Shown here: positions 8,960-17,007 of the stretch, piece after piece | How the letters are laid out: every line of letters begins with the position of its first letter | Numbering within the stretch: position 1 is the stretch's first letter | Assembly: GCA_016293615.1 (NCBI GenBank) | Contig: JAEDDX010000001.1 | Span: 1-64,000, forward strand | DNA: 64,000 nucleotides | Direction of reading: 5' to 3' | Source: Acetatifactor sp. | GTDB taxonomy: Bacteria > Bacillota > Clostridia > Lachnospirales > Lachnospiraceae | Notes under the pieces: generated by a model | What the model was told of the DNA's origin: nothing | The model's input: only the letters and a program-made list of their open reading frames with translations | The model's database searches: none | Translations under genes and position numbers: made by a program

Positions 8960-11203
8960 TCATTTCGTTTGCCGTTCAATGTATTGCACAAGCGGACTCT
9001 CGTCCCCCTCGCAGAAGAGTGAGAGATGATGCAGGGCTCTTGTGCAGGAGATGTAGAGAAGCTTCCGGTCATCTTCGGTGTGATAGGTGGTGCTGTCTGC
9101 ATCACAGATCAGCACGGCGTCGAATTCCAGACCTTTTGACAAATAGACCGGAAGAGACAGAACGCCGGTCAGTGCATCGCCGGTGTAGTCTAAAATCACC
9201 TTCGGAAGAAGTCCGGGAAGGGAGGTATCCTCTGATCGCGCGAGATAGGCTTTGAGGCTTTCCTGCACCGCCGTCACATTTTTGGCCGACTTGCATATCA
9301 GACAGACGGAACCGTATCCGGCAGCCACACAATGAGCGATCTCATGAAAAATGTGTCCGGCAAGCTGCTCCTTAGTGGCTGCGACTGTCAGCTTCGGTTC
9401 TTCCCCGGTCCGGTTAAAGCTCTCCAGTTCGATGGCATGATCCAGAAAGCGCAGCCCGTACTTCAGAATCTCGTTGGTGCAGCGGAAGCTCTTGGTCAGG
9501 TTCACCAGGGAAGCCTTTTCTTTGCGCAGGCGTTTTTTTACCTCGCGGTAAAAATGCATGTTTTCCTGCCTTGCCAATGTCTGGTTGATGTCGCCGAGGA
9601 CAGTAAACCTGGCGTTCGGGAACAGGATGCGGATGATTTCAAATTGGATCGGATAGTAGTCCTGCGCCTCATCGATGAGGACCTGTCTGATGTGGCGCCT
9701 GATTCCCTTCTCGCTAAAGTGCAGGGAAAGATAAGCCAGCGCCATGGCGTCCTCGTAGGGGATAGGGCCGACGCTGATACCGTCCATGGTTGACTGTATG
9801 ACGGCATCTAAGACTTCTGCGCCTCCCACCTCGGTCAGAAGCTCCTCATAAATGCTTTCCGACGCAAAGAAGCTTCGGTAGAGGGTGAAAATGTCGGGCG
9901 TCAGAAATTCCTGCAGCATCTGCAAAAAGGCAGCGATTTCCTCGGCGGGAGCACGCCGCTTGCCGGTGCCGAAGGCAAGCTCTAAGACATAGGTCTGCAG
10001 CTGCTTTAGCCGGGTGCCGAGGGAAACCTCAGGGCGTCTTTTCAGGCGCTCCTTCAGCTGCTTTTTCGTGATGATACAGGTGCCGTGATAATAGATGTCG
10101 CGGTACTCGATTCCGTAGTCGGCGTAATTCTCAATATAGGAATGCAAAAGCTCCAGAAAATGCTCGGAGGTCTTCAGCCGAAAGCCGGTAAGCGCAATCG
10201 ACTGCCCCTTTGGGTCGATCATGGCCTGTTCCAGACAATCAAAGTGGGATTGCAGCGATCGGTCGCGCAGCAGATCGTGCAGCAAGGTCTCGAACACAAC
10301 GGTCGTGACATTCTCTTCGCCGAGCTCGGGAAGCACGCTGTCGATATAATCTTCGAAGGTCGAGTTCGGAGACAGCACGAGAATGCTGTCCGCGGTCAGA
10401 CCGGACTGTACTCCCTGATAAAGTAGATACGCGGCCCGGTGAAGTGCGATGGAAGTCTTGCCGCTTCCTGCGACGCCCTGTACCATGAGCAGGTCATTCT
10501 CCATGTCGCGGATGATGATATCCTGGTCCGCCTGGATGGTTTCGACGATCGCCTTCATTTTCGGAGAAGTATTCTGCGACAACAGCTGGCGCAGGATTTC
10601 GTCGTTGATGTTTAAGTCGGAATCAAAGAAATACTGCAGGGTGCTGTCTCTGATTTCAAACTGCCGTTTCAGCAACAGCTGACCGTCGATCCGCCCGCAG
10701 GGAGCATCATAGTAAGCGCTGCCGGTCATAAAACGATAGAAGACGCTGGCGATAGGCGCGCGCCAGTCATAGATGCAGATGTCCTTGGTGACCTTATCGG
10801 AGAGAGACCGCCTTCCGATGTAGATGGCTTCGGTGAAACCGTCGTCAAACTGAAAATCGATGCGTGCAAAATAGGGAGTCTGAATCAACTCCCGAAGCAT
10901 CGCGATACGTTTCTTGTATTCATCATAATCGGACACCATCTTGTCGACATGACTCATGCTCTGGCTTAGCTCGACAAATGCCTCAAAGTCGTCAGGACTG
11001 GTCATATCCCGGATGCCGTAGGTAATATTCTCCCTTGCCTCACGCTTTTCTGCCTGCATTTCCTCTTCCATGCGTTCCATGGACTGCCTGATGCCCGTAA
11101 GCTCGCTCCGGGCAATGGACAGAATGTGTTCAAGGTGTGCCTCTTCCTGTGTTTGAATGGTTTCGTTTTGCTTCAGATGTTCCAAATAGATACTCTCCAT
11201 CAT
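8960..11203 (-). CDS. HelD-like UvrD/Rep superfamily 1 helicase
   Basis: 747 aa. N-terminal coiled coil of about 60 residues (EEMQAEKREARENI), then a 1A domain with Walker A GVAGSGKT at 243-250, a DEAQDYYPIQ Walker B segment, and C-terminal SF1 motifs (TKSFRCTNEIL; LSLPVYLSKGLEFDAV). The architecture, with a long N-terminal arm before the ATPase, matches HelD, the RNA-polymerase recycling ATPase of Firmicutes, more than UvrD or PcrA. It may remove stalled polymerase from DNA. Two ATGs (11203, 11200) are adjacent; AATCAATG lies upstream with AGGGAGCGG as ribosome site. Monocistronic; promoter not obvious. Confidence 0.85.
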   Translation of the reverse strand: MMESIYLEHLKQNETIQTQEEAHLEHILSIARSELTGIRQSMERMEEEMQAEKREARENITYGIRDMTSPDDFEAFVELSQSMSHVDKMVSDYDEYKKRIAMLRELIQTPYFARIDFQFDDGFTEAIYIGRRSLSDKVTKDICIYDWRAPIASVFYRFMTGSAYYDAPCGRIDGQLLLKRQFEIRDSTLQYFFDSDLNINDEILRQLLSQNTSPKMKAIVETIQADQDIIIRDMENDLLMVQGVAGSGKTSIALHRAAYLLYQGVQSGLTADSILVLSPNSTFEDYIDSVLPELGEENVTTVVFETLLHDLLRDRSLQSHFDCLEQAMIDPKGQSIALTGFRLKTSEHFLELLHSYIENYADYGIEYRDIYYHGTCIITKKQLKERLKRRPEVSLGTRLKQLQTYVLELAFGTGKRRAPAEEIAAFLQMLQEFLTPDIFTLYRSFFASESIYEELLTEVGGAEVLDAVIQSTMDGISVGPIPYEDAMALAYLSLHFSEKGIRRHIRQVLIDEAQDYYPIQFEIIRILFPNARFTVLGDINQTLARQENMHFYREVKKRLRKEKASLVNLTKSFRCTNEILKYGLRFLDHAIELESFNRTGEEPKLTVAATKEQLAGHIFHEIAHCVAAGYGSVCLICKSAKNVTAVQESLKAYLARSEDTSLPGLLPKVILDYTGDALTGVLSLPVYLSKGLEFDAVLICDADSTTYHTEDDRKLLYISCTRALHHLSLFCEGDESPLVQYIERQTK

Positions 11204-11235
11204 TGATTTTCCGCTCCCTGCAGGTAAGACCGCCC

Positions 11236-11388
11236 GCGCGCAAAAGCTGCAGCTGGAAAGTGCGCGGGCCGGAAAGCCCGTTTAAGCCGGACGAAGGCCG
11301 CAGCTGAAAGTGCGGCTGGGAAAGCCTGTTTTGCCGGGCGAAAGCCGCAGATGTAAAACCGCGGCCGGGAGGGCTGACTGCCCTCCCG
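11236..11388. repeat. three imperfect GC-rich repeats upstream of the helicase gene
   Basis: Three degenerate copies of a roughly 50-base unit (CGAARGCCGCAGMTGxAAAxxGCG...GGGARxSC) lie between the helicase start and the mini-transcription unit at 11476. The last copy ends in GGGAGGGCTGACTGCCCTCCC, a six-base-pair hairpin. No coding potential is evident. Role unknown. Confidence 0.45.
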
Positions 11389-11475
11389 ACACGGGGATTC
11401 GCTGAATAGAATAAGCGTGACTGCAGGAATTTTGGATAGTTCAAGAATATCATGACAAGGTGATGAGAAACAGAC

Positions 11476-11504
11476 TTGAGATAATCTTCTGTCTATGTTA
11501 TAAT
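11476..11504 (+). promoter_or_regulatory. strong sigma-A promoter with no gene behind it
   Basis: TTGAGA (11476-11481), 17-base spacer, TATAAT (11499-11504). The predicted start, near 11511, is the first base of the hairpin listed next. Confidence 0.7.
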
Positions 11505-11510
11505 GACCAT

Positions 11511-11547
11511 AAAAGGAACTTCTGCGTGGGCAGAGGTTCCTTTTTTA
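11511..11547. terminator. terminator hairpin, possibly the whole of a tiny RNA
   Basis: AAAGGAACTTCTGC pairs with GCAGAGGTTCCTTTTTT around GTGG. As a near-palindrome with A and T runs at the two ends, it can terminate the minus-strand symporter gene (stop at 11582) and also the plus-strand transcript from the promoter at 11476. In the latter case the RNA would be only about 40 nt. Confidence 0.75.
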
Positions 11548-11581
11548 TCGGAAAAAGCCGATGCCGGGTGTACATAGCGGT

Positions 11582-12979
11582 TTAGATTGCAGTCAACAGT
11601 CCGACGGACTTCAGGAACAGAATGAACAACAGAACCGGAGCGACAAACCGAATCATCACGGTATAGAGGCGCTTGCGGTGCATGCGCTGGCCGTCCTTTT
11701 CGACTTCATCAATGATGGTCTTGGGCTTTATAATCCAGCCGATCAGTACACAGGTCGAGATAGCCACGATAGGCATCAGGGCATTGTTGCTGATGTAGTC
11801 CATGATATCGAGGATCTGCGCAACGGAACCGTTGGGAAGCTTAAACTCAAAGTAAAGCACATTGTAGCCCAGGCATACAATGATACCGCCGGCCAGGGCA
11901 ATGATGCCCTCCAGGAGGGTGGCGGTACTGCGGCTGATGCGGAACTGATCCATGATGCTGGATACCACCGCCTCCATCACGGACACGGCACTGGTCAGTG
12001 CAGCGAACAGTACCATGGCAAAGAACAGACAACCGACGAAGGTGCCGATGGTTCCCATGGAGGCGAATACCTTCGGGATGGAAACGAACATCAGGCTGGG
12101 ACCGGAAGCAGACATTCCTTCCGTACCCATGAAGACATAGACTGCGGGAATGATCATAACACCTGCCAGAACTGCAACCAGAGTGTCGAAAAACTCGATC
12201 TGATTGATGGATTTGACAAGGTTTGCATCATCGGAAACATAGGAACCGTATGTAATCATGATACCCATGGCAACGCTCAGACTAAAGAAGAGCTGTCCCA
12301 TGGCGTCCAGCAAAACGGTAAAGAACTGCTTTACCGTAAGGCCCTTTAAATTGGGCACGATATAGATCCAGAGTCCCTCCAGACCGGTTCGGGTCACCTG
12401 ATTGGAATCGGTGAAGGAAAGGGTCAGAGAGTAGATGGAAATGCCGATTACCAGCAGAAACAGGATGGGCATCAGAATTCGGGAAGAGGATTCGATACCC
12501 TTGTTAACGCCCTTGTAGATGATGATGGCAACCGCTAACAGGAAAATGGCCATCATGATGATGGGTTCGATTTCCGCGGTGATAAAACCGCCGAAGAATC
12601 CATCCTCTGCAGCGGTAGTGCCGCCGCCTGTCAGAAACAGAAGAAAATACTTCAGCACCCAGCCGCCGATGGAGACATAATACGGCAATATGATGACAGG
12701 AACCAGACAGGAAATGATGCCAAGCGGCTTCCAGCCTTTCTTCAGTTCGCTGTATGCAGTCAGCGGACTCTGTTTGGTCTTACGGCCGATTGCAATTTCC
12801 GTGGTCAGCAGCGTGAAGCCGAAGGTGAGAGCCAGGATGATGTAGATGACTAAAAACAGTCCGCCGCCGTCCTTGGCTGCCAGATAAGGAAATCTCCAGA
12901 TGTTGCCCAGTCCTACCGCACTGCCGGCCGCGGCAAGTACAAAACCGATAGAACCCTTGAATGAATTACGTTCTTTCAT
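11582..12979 (-). CDS. sodium-dependent symporter, SNF/NSS family
   Basis: 465 aa polytopic membrane protein with about 11-12 helices. The N-terminal signature GSIGFVLAAAGSAVGLGNIW and WRFPY is the conserved sodium/substrate-binding helix 1 of the neurotransmitter:sodium symporter (LeuT) family. Bacterial members take up amino acids such as tryptophan, tyrosine or alanine; the substrate cannot be read from sequence. Start at 12979 chosen because it is preceded by GGGGGATTATC and because upstream codons encode a hydrophobic leader not seen in the family. Single gene, followed by a bidirectional terminator. Confidence 0.92.
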   Translation of the reverse strand: MKERNSFKGSIGFVLAAAGSAVGLGNIWRFPYLAAKDGGGLFLVIYIILALTFGFTLLTTEIAIGRKTKQSPLTAYSELKKGWKPLGIISCLVPVIILPYYVSIGGWVLKYFLLFLTGGGTTAAEDGFFGGFITAEIEPIIMMAIFLLAVAIIIYKGVNKGIESSSRILMPILFLLVIGISIYSLTLSFTDSNQVTRTGLEGLWIYIVPNLKGLTVKQFFTVLLDAMGQLFFSLSVAMGIMITYGSYVSDDANLVKSINQIEFFDTLVAVLAGVMIIPAVYVFMGTEGMSASGPSLMFVSIPKVFASMGTIGTFVGCLFFAMVLFAALTSAVSVMEAVVSSIMDQFRISRSTATLLEGIIALAGGIIVCLGYNVLYFEFKLPNGSVAQILDIMDYISNNALMPIVAISTCVLIGWIIKPKTIIDEVEKDGQRMHRKRLYTVMIRFVAPVLLFILFLKSVGLLTAI

Positions 12980-13205
12980 GATAATCCCCCTGATAAAGAA
13001 AATAATATATCCAGTATAGCAGAAAAAAGCGCAATAGTACAGAGCAGAATGACACAAAAAGCAACAAATCACAACTTTTCATCGCGCATAAGCGGTTCAC
13101 GGCTGCGTAGGATGCGGGAGTGCGGCGGGGGGGGGAACTTTTACGACTGCCCGGGAGCTGCAGAAAACAGATACGCGGGTGCGGTATGCAGCCTCGGGAT
13201 TGCGT
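12980..13205. other. intergenic region between divergent genes
   Basis: No gene found. It contains a run of nine G at about 13128-13136, which could be phase-variable in length, and a TATACT box on the minus strand near 13013 with no good -35. Otherwise nothing recognised. Confidence 0.4.
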
Positions 13206-13234
13206 TTGCCTTTTTGGGCTGAGCGCGTTATAAT
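13206..13234 (+). promoter_or_regulatory. sigma-A promoter of the 70-aa protein gene
   Basis: TTGCCT (13206-13211), 17-base spacer, TATAAT (13229-13234), about 55 bases before the start codon. Confidence 0.7.
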
Positions 13235-13290
13235 AAAGCCAATGTAACATTCCGAATAGAGGATTACAAAAACGAAAGGTAGGTATTGCT

Positions 13291-13503
13291 ATGGATATCA
13301 AGGAAATCATTACTTCAACCGTTCAGAAGATCACTTCCGATGAGAAGCTTCGCGAAAAGTTTATGAAGGATCCGGTCAAGACTGTCGAGGAACTGACCGG
13401 AGTCGACCTTCCCGATGATGCAATCAATAAGGTGGTAGACGGCGTGAAGGCCAAGTTGACTGCAGATAAACTTGGCGGACTTCTGGGTAAGTTTACAAAG
13501 TAA
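13291..13503 (+). CDS. 70-aa protein resembling NHLP-type leader peptides
   Basis: A soluble 70-residue protein without signal peptide. The segment LREKFMKDPVKTVEELTGVD, continuing LPDDAINKVVDGVKAKL, follows the NHLP leader pattern (F..DP...ve..tG..lP.d..v.vv) seen in nitrile-hydratase-like leader peptides of RiPP precursors. There is little sequence after it (TADKLGGLLGKFTK), so either the core is this short tail or the protein is a stand-alone member with no modification. No cyclodehydratase, radical SAM or lanthionine synthase gene is nearby. It has its own promoter, a good ribosome site (GAAAGGTAGG) and its own terminator, so it is a free-standing expressed unit. Confidence 0.8.
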   Translation: MDIKEIITSTVQKITSDEKLREKFMKDPVKTVEELTGVDLPDDAINKVVDGVKAKLTADKLGGLLGKFTK

Positions 13504-13514
13504 ACAGCCGGATC

Positions 13515-13555
13515 GGACTCCGTTTGAGCGCATTGCTTGGACGGAGTCTTGTTAT
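13515..13555 (+). terminator. probable terminator
   Basis: GGACTCCGT pairs with ACGGAGTC across a 17-base loop, followed by TTGTTATT. Confidence 0.6.
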
Positions 13556-13697
13556 TCAGACATCCCGAAAGAAAACTATACCGGGCACCGGGTGAAGTAC
13601 GCTTCGCAGCGGAGCATTGTTTGGAAGAAAAGGGAGCAGGCGTATGCAGTCAGCGCTCTTGCGGAGTGTGGAGCATGTATCGATCAAGGAGAAAAAT

Positions 13698-14270
13698 ATG
13701 AATTACGAGATTACCATTCGTCCCGAGGAACATAGAGATTATAAGGAGATCGTCTCTCTGATTTTGAGATCCTTTCAGGAGGGGACGGACTACTCTGACG
13801 GCAGCGATATCATAGCGCTTGTCGAGGAGATCAGGGACTCAAAGTATTATATACCGGAACTGTCCTTTGTCGCAGAACTGGATCAGAAGATCGTGGGGCA
13901 CTTTCTGTTCTCACATTTTCCGCTTTCGCCCACGAAAGAAGGCGGACACGGCGATGAGGCGCATAGCGATATCGTCATGCTGGCGCCTGTGTCCGTGCAT
14001 GCAGACTATTTTCACAAGGGCATCGGCAGGAGGATGCTGCAGCTTGGAATCGCGAAGGTGAAGGAGATGGGCTATAAGGGAGTCACCGTCGAGGGAAACT
14101 ATAAGTTTTATAACACGGTCGGTTTCCGCACCTCCTCGGAATTCGGGATCTATCCGACAAGCGGGATTCCGCTGGAAGAGCCCAGGTGTATGATGTGCCA
14201 GGAGACTTATGAAGGCTCCCTGCGGGATATCCGGGGCTATATTGTATATGACATGTATTATAATGCGTAA
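13698..14270 (+). CDS. GNAT-family N-acetyltransferase
   Basis: 190 aa. The fold motifs are in order: ITIRPEEHRDYKEI at the N-terminus, ELDQKIVGHFLFSHF (beta 4), then APVSVHADYFHKGIGRRMLQ, where Q/R-x-x-G-x-G/A binds acetyl-CoA, and VTVEGNYKFYNTVGF. This type is close to the YhbS-like predicted acetyltransferases. Substrate unknown. Start at 13698 has AAGGAGA seven bases upstream; an open upstream stretch to 13617 lacks similarity. Followed after 31 bases by the DUF2087 gene, probably co-transcribed. Confidence 0.88.
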   Translation: MNYEITIRPEEHRDYKEIVSLILRSFQEGTDYSDGSDIIALVEEIRDSKYYIPELSFVAELDQKIVGHFLFSHFPLSPTKEGGHGDEAHSDIVMLAPVSVHADYFHKGIGRRMLQLGIAKVKEMGYKGVTVEGNYKFYNTVGFRTSSEFGIYPTSGIPLEEPRCMMCQETYEGSLRDIRGYIVYDMYYNA

Positions 14271-14301
14271 GCCTGCAGCGACAGGTGGTTGGGAGGTATA
14301 G

Positions 14302-14595
14302 ATGGACCGGGAAATGACGCAGGAACAAAGAGAAGCTTATGAAAAGAAGCTGGGTATGTACTATGATGCGCAGGGGCGTCTGAAGCAGTATCCTTCCAAG
14401 AGACCGCTTCGCGAAATTGCTCTTTCCAAAATCGCGGCACATTTTGAGAAGGACAGAATCTACACAGAGAAAGAAGTGAATGAAATCATCAGGCAATCCA
14501 TCTCTTTTTCCGATGTAGAACTCATCCGGCGGGAGATGTTCGAGAAAAAGCTGATTGGCCGCTTAAGAGACGGCTCGCAGTATTGGAAAGAATGA
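14302..14595 (+). CDS. DUF2087 domain protein
   Basis: 97 aa, about the domain's own size. The pattern QYPSKRPLREIALSKIAAHF ... YTEKEVNEIIRQ ... LIRREMFEKKLIGRL ... YW is characteristic of DUF2087, a winged-helix-like domain often fused to or next to ArsR-type regulators or GNATs. Here it stands alone right behind a GNAT. A DNA-binding role is plausible but unproven. GGGAGGTATAG gives the ribosome site. Confidence 0.85.
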   Translation: MDREMTQEQREAYEKKLGMYYDAQGRLKQYPSKRPLREIALSKIAAHFEKDRIYTEKEVNEIIRQSISFSDVELIRREMFEKKLIGRLRDGSQYWKE

Positions 14596-14734
14596 GAGGC
14601 TCGAGGAGCAGCTGAGCCGCTGTTGCAATATCGAAACCTGTGCAGAAGCGGTGCGTGTGAACCGTTTGCGAAATGAACTCAGAAAAAAGGGAGAGCAGGA
14701 AGCATGGACATTCTTATTTTTATCGTGATGCTGT
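14582..14734 (+). other. possible overlapping small frame bridging two genes
   Basis: A frame that begins as the DUF2087 gene ends reads GKNERLEEQLSRCCNIETC then AEAVRVNRLRNELRKKGEQE and stops inside the next gene. Its amphipathic, charged composition looks coding, but it has no ATG; the first codon would have to be ATT or TTG. It may be the remains of a frameshifted gene. Confidence 0.25.
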
Positions 14735-15552
14735 TGCTTTTGATCTCGGAAGCATTCTTTTTTCACAGCAACCTATTGCCGTTGATCGCTGCTTGTATTG
14801 CCGGTACGATGTACCTGCTGTTTCGTATTTTTTTCAAAAAGAAACGGAAGAATCTGCCCGGTACATTGATTTGCTATGGGATTCTGTTGGTGTTTGCTTT
14901 CTTCATCCTGCAAATGGGGATAAAAGGATATGGCGGCGGATTTATCCTGGGTGCTGAAGATATGGAACAGGTATGCGAATACATCCATAAGAAAAAATAT
15001 GACAAGACTTCCGAAATGCTGGAGCAGATGAAAGAAACATATGGAGAAACAGACACGACGCATATGCTGAATGCAATCAGTAAATTGTCCGCAGGAAAGA
15101 CCAAAGAAGCACTGGATGCTTATCAAAGGATTGATGACAAAGAATCCATGATAAGCATTGTGATTGCCGAAGAGATCTACATGAGTGACAGAACCGGCAA
15201 GTACAAGGATGATTTGTTTGATTTATATTGTACCGCCGCAGAGAAGTATCCTGATTGAGAGTATATTCAGCTGTGCGCGGGTGTCAACCGGATTGACTTC
15301 AAACAATATCAGACGGCACAGTATCATCTGTACAATGCATACGCTGTCAATCCCCAGAATCCGCAGACTTGCTTTTTTCTGGGCGTAACATATTACAAGC
15401 TTGGCGATGAGGAAAATGCATTGTGCTATTTCAATGCCTCTGTGGAAAACGGAGCAGACGAAAAGGTTAAGAAATATATCAAAGGGTATCTGGATGAAAT
15501 GAATGACCGGAGGAAGGAGGGCTCAGCCTTCGGTTTCCCAAAACAACAATAA
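14704..15552 (+). pseudogene. membrane-anchored TPR protein interrupted by one in-frame TGA
   Basis: The first 184 codons encode three hydrophobic segments (residues about 2-20, 24-42, 55-75) and then TPR-like helices. A TGA at 15256-15258 follows ...CTAAEKYPD. Beyond it the same frame continues without interruption for 97 more codons (EYIQLCAGVNRIDFKQYQTA..., AYAVNPQNPQTCFFLGVTYY) to a TAA at 15550, with clear TPR character. A single CGA-to-TGA change would restore a 282-aa protein. Either a recent nonsense mutation, a read-through codon, or a sequencing error. Upstream ATG has AGCAGGAAGC as ribosome site. Confidence 0.75.
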
Positions 15553-15914
15553 AGAGATCTCCAATTCACAAGGCGGCACAATTTTGGGGAATACATCCTT
15601 CCAATCCGGTCATTCGAGTCCTGTCAATACATAGCAGGGATTGCGGTCTCTGAATACCATACAAGGTGAAAAGAGCCGGACGATTACAGAAACAAGATCA
15701 GCGATATTCTATTGGTCAGTACGGACAGTGCATTGAGAACCGCTACCGGTCATACATTGGATATGTTGTACGGCAAAATGTCAACTCGGGGAGAGATTTT
15801 GACAAAGCAGGCGGAAAAGCTGTCGCGGAAGGCTTTGGCTAAGCAGCCTGAGATTGCTGGTCATACTGCAAAATTCGGCAGACCGGTGGACAAATATGGC
15901 AGTTTTGTATCATG
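15553..15914 (+). other. degenerate region with coding-like fragments
   Basis: Two short open stretches look like remains of genes: an Asn/Ser/Gly-rich one from ATG 15503 (NNNKEISNSQGGTILGN..., stop near 15634), and one at 15712-15930 (STDSALRTATGHTLDMLYGK..., KQAEKLSRKALAKQPEIAG) that runs into the repeat array. Neither has a convincing start or known domain. Taken with the broken TPR gene upstream, this looks like decaying accessory DNA. Confidence 0.4.
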
Positions 15915-16153
15915 GTGCCCGGCAGTTTAGCCGCATCTGGGCATATAGAGTGATTTTTATGCCACAGTGCCCAGTAGTTTAGCCGCGACTGGGCATATAG
16001 AGTGATTTTTCGCCACAGTGCCCAATGGTTTAGCCGCGACTGGGCATATTTAGTGATTTTTATGCCACAGTGCCCAATGGTTTAGCCGCGACTGGGCATA
16101 TAGAGTGATTTTTCGCCACAGTGCCCAATGGTTTAGCCACGACTGGGCATATT
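15915..16153. repeat. tandem array of 51/52-bp hairpin units
   Basis: Five copies start at 15915, 15967, 16018, 16070 and 16121, the last one partial. Unit lengths alternate 52, 51, 52, 51, because the tail alternates between TTTTTATGCCACA and TTTTTCGCCACA. Each unit has an inverted repeat TGCCCA ... TGGGCA around TTTAGCCGCGAC, so each can fold as a hairpin followed by a T-rich stretch. There are no unique spacers. Confidence 0.85.
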
Positions 16154-16356
16154 ATCTTAATAAAACTGGATTTGGTAAAGTAAACGCATGATTGCAATAG
16201 TAAAAGTAGGTAATTTCTGGCGTAAAATTTTGCAATCATTGCTCGCTACCGCTGAAATAGAGTCCGTTTTATCACTCTTAAAAAATGTTATCTTTGTATC
16301 AGAAACAACGAAAACCCCTTGAAATGCAAGGATTGTCTGATATGGAGGTAAACATT

Positions 16357-16467
16357 ATGAAAGGATATCTTACAGCGAGTGGATATATGGGATTTGTGGA
16401 GGATTCTTATATGCTCTTTGCAAGTGAAGAAGAGTACCGGGAGTTTCTTGAGAATGATGCAGCGTAA
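16357..16467 (+). CDS. 36-aa small protein
   Basis: MKGYLTASGYMGFVEDSYML, then FASEEEYREFLENDAA. GGAGG lies eight bases before ATG 16357, which picks this start over two earlier in-frame ATGs. I recall similar 35-40 aa proteins with the pattern GYLTxxGYMGxVxxxYMLF as common in Lachnospiraceae and related phage or mobile regions; no function is known to me. It is flanked on both sides by repeat arrays. Confidence 0.6.
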   Translation: MKGYLTASGYMGFVEDSYMLFASEEEYREFLENDAA

Positions 16468-16499
16468 ACTAAGCCTGTTCGCAGAATCGCCCGCCGGGA

Positions 16500-16872
16500 C
16501 CGACAACCCGGGGCGTGTCGCGGGAGTCATCATAACAGGGTGTAACCACGCAGGCCGACAACCCGGGGCGTGTCGCGGGAGTCGTCATAACAGGGTGTAA
16601 CCACGCAGGCCGACAAACCCGGGGCGTGTCGCGGGAGTCGTCATAACAGGGTGTAACCACGCAGGCCGACAACCCGGGGCGTATCGTGGGAGTCGTCATA
16701 ACAGGGTGTAACCACGCAGGCCGACAAACCCGGGGCGCGGCGCGGGAGTCGTCATAGCAGGGTGTAACCACACAGGCCGATAAACCGGGGCGTGTCGCGG
16801 GAGTCGTCATAACAGGGTGTAACCACACAGGCCGACAACCCGGGGCGTGTCGTGAGGGCGTCATACCGGGGC
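16500..16872. repeat. tandem array of 55/56-bp GC-rich units
   Basis: Units begin with CCGACAA at 16500, 16555, 16610, 16666, 16721, 16777 and 16832 (the last partial). Core blocks are CCCGGGGCGTGTCGCGGGAG, then TCGTCATAACAGGGTGTAACC and ACGCAGG. Copies differ at a few positions and by one A, so no frame stays open in a repeat-consistent way. It abuts the promoter of the giant fusion gene at 17008. Confidence 0.9.
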
Positions 16873-16942
16873 GCGGTCTGACCGCATCAGGTACATGGAT
16901 GGGGTTCTTTCGCACAAATTTGTGAAGTCAGGTCATTTGCAA

Positions 16943-16972
16943 TTGAAAAGCAGGGCCCGGTCGGGGTATAAT
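16943..16972 (+). promoter_or_regulatory. sigma-A promoter of the SDR-TPR-DUF4037 gene
   Basis: TTGAAA (16943-16948), 18-base spacer, TATAAT (16967-16972), 36 bases before the start codon. Confidence 0.75.
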
Positions 16973-17007
16973 AGCATCAGAAGAAAACGGATAGGCAGGT
17001 GTTTAGC

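Noticed and set aside
15256..15258. TGA as a selenocysteine codon
   Set aside because: The protein has no redox motif at this point, no suitable hairpin follows, and CGA to TGA is a simpler explanation.
16500..16872. CRISPR array
   Set aside because: Repeats are contiguous with no unique spacers and no cas genes are present.
16469..16915. 148-codon minus-strand frame of repeated CYDDSR and WLHPV blocks
   Set aside because: It is produced by the 55/56-bp tandem repeat. Units are not a multiple of three, the repeated peptide shifts among frames, and there is no ribosome site.
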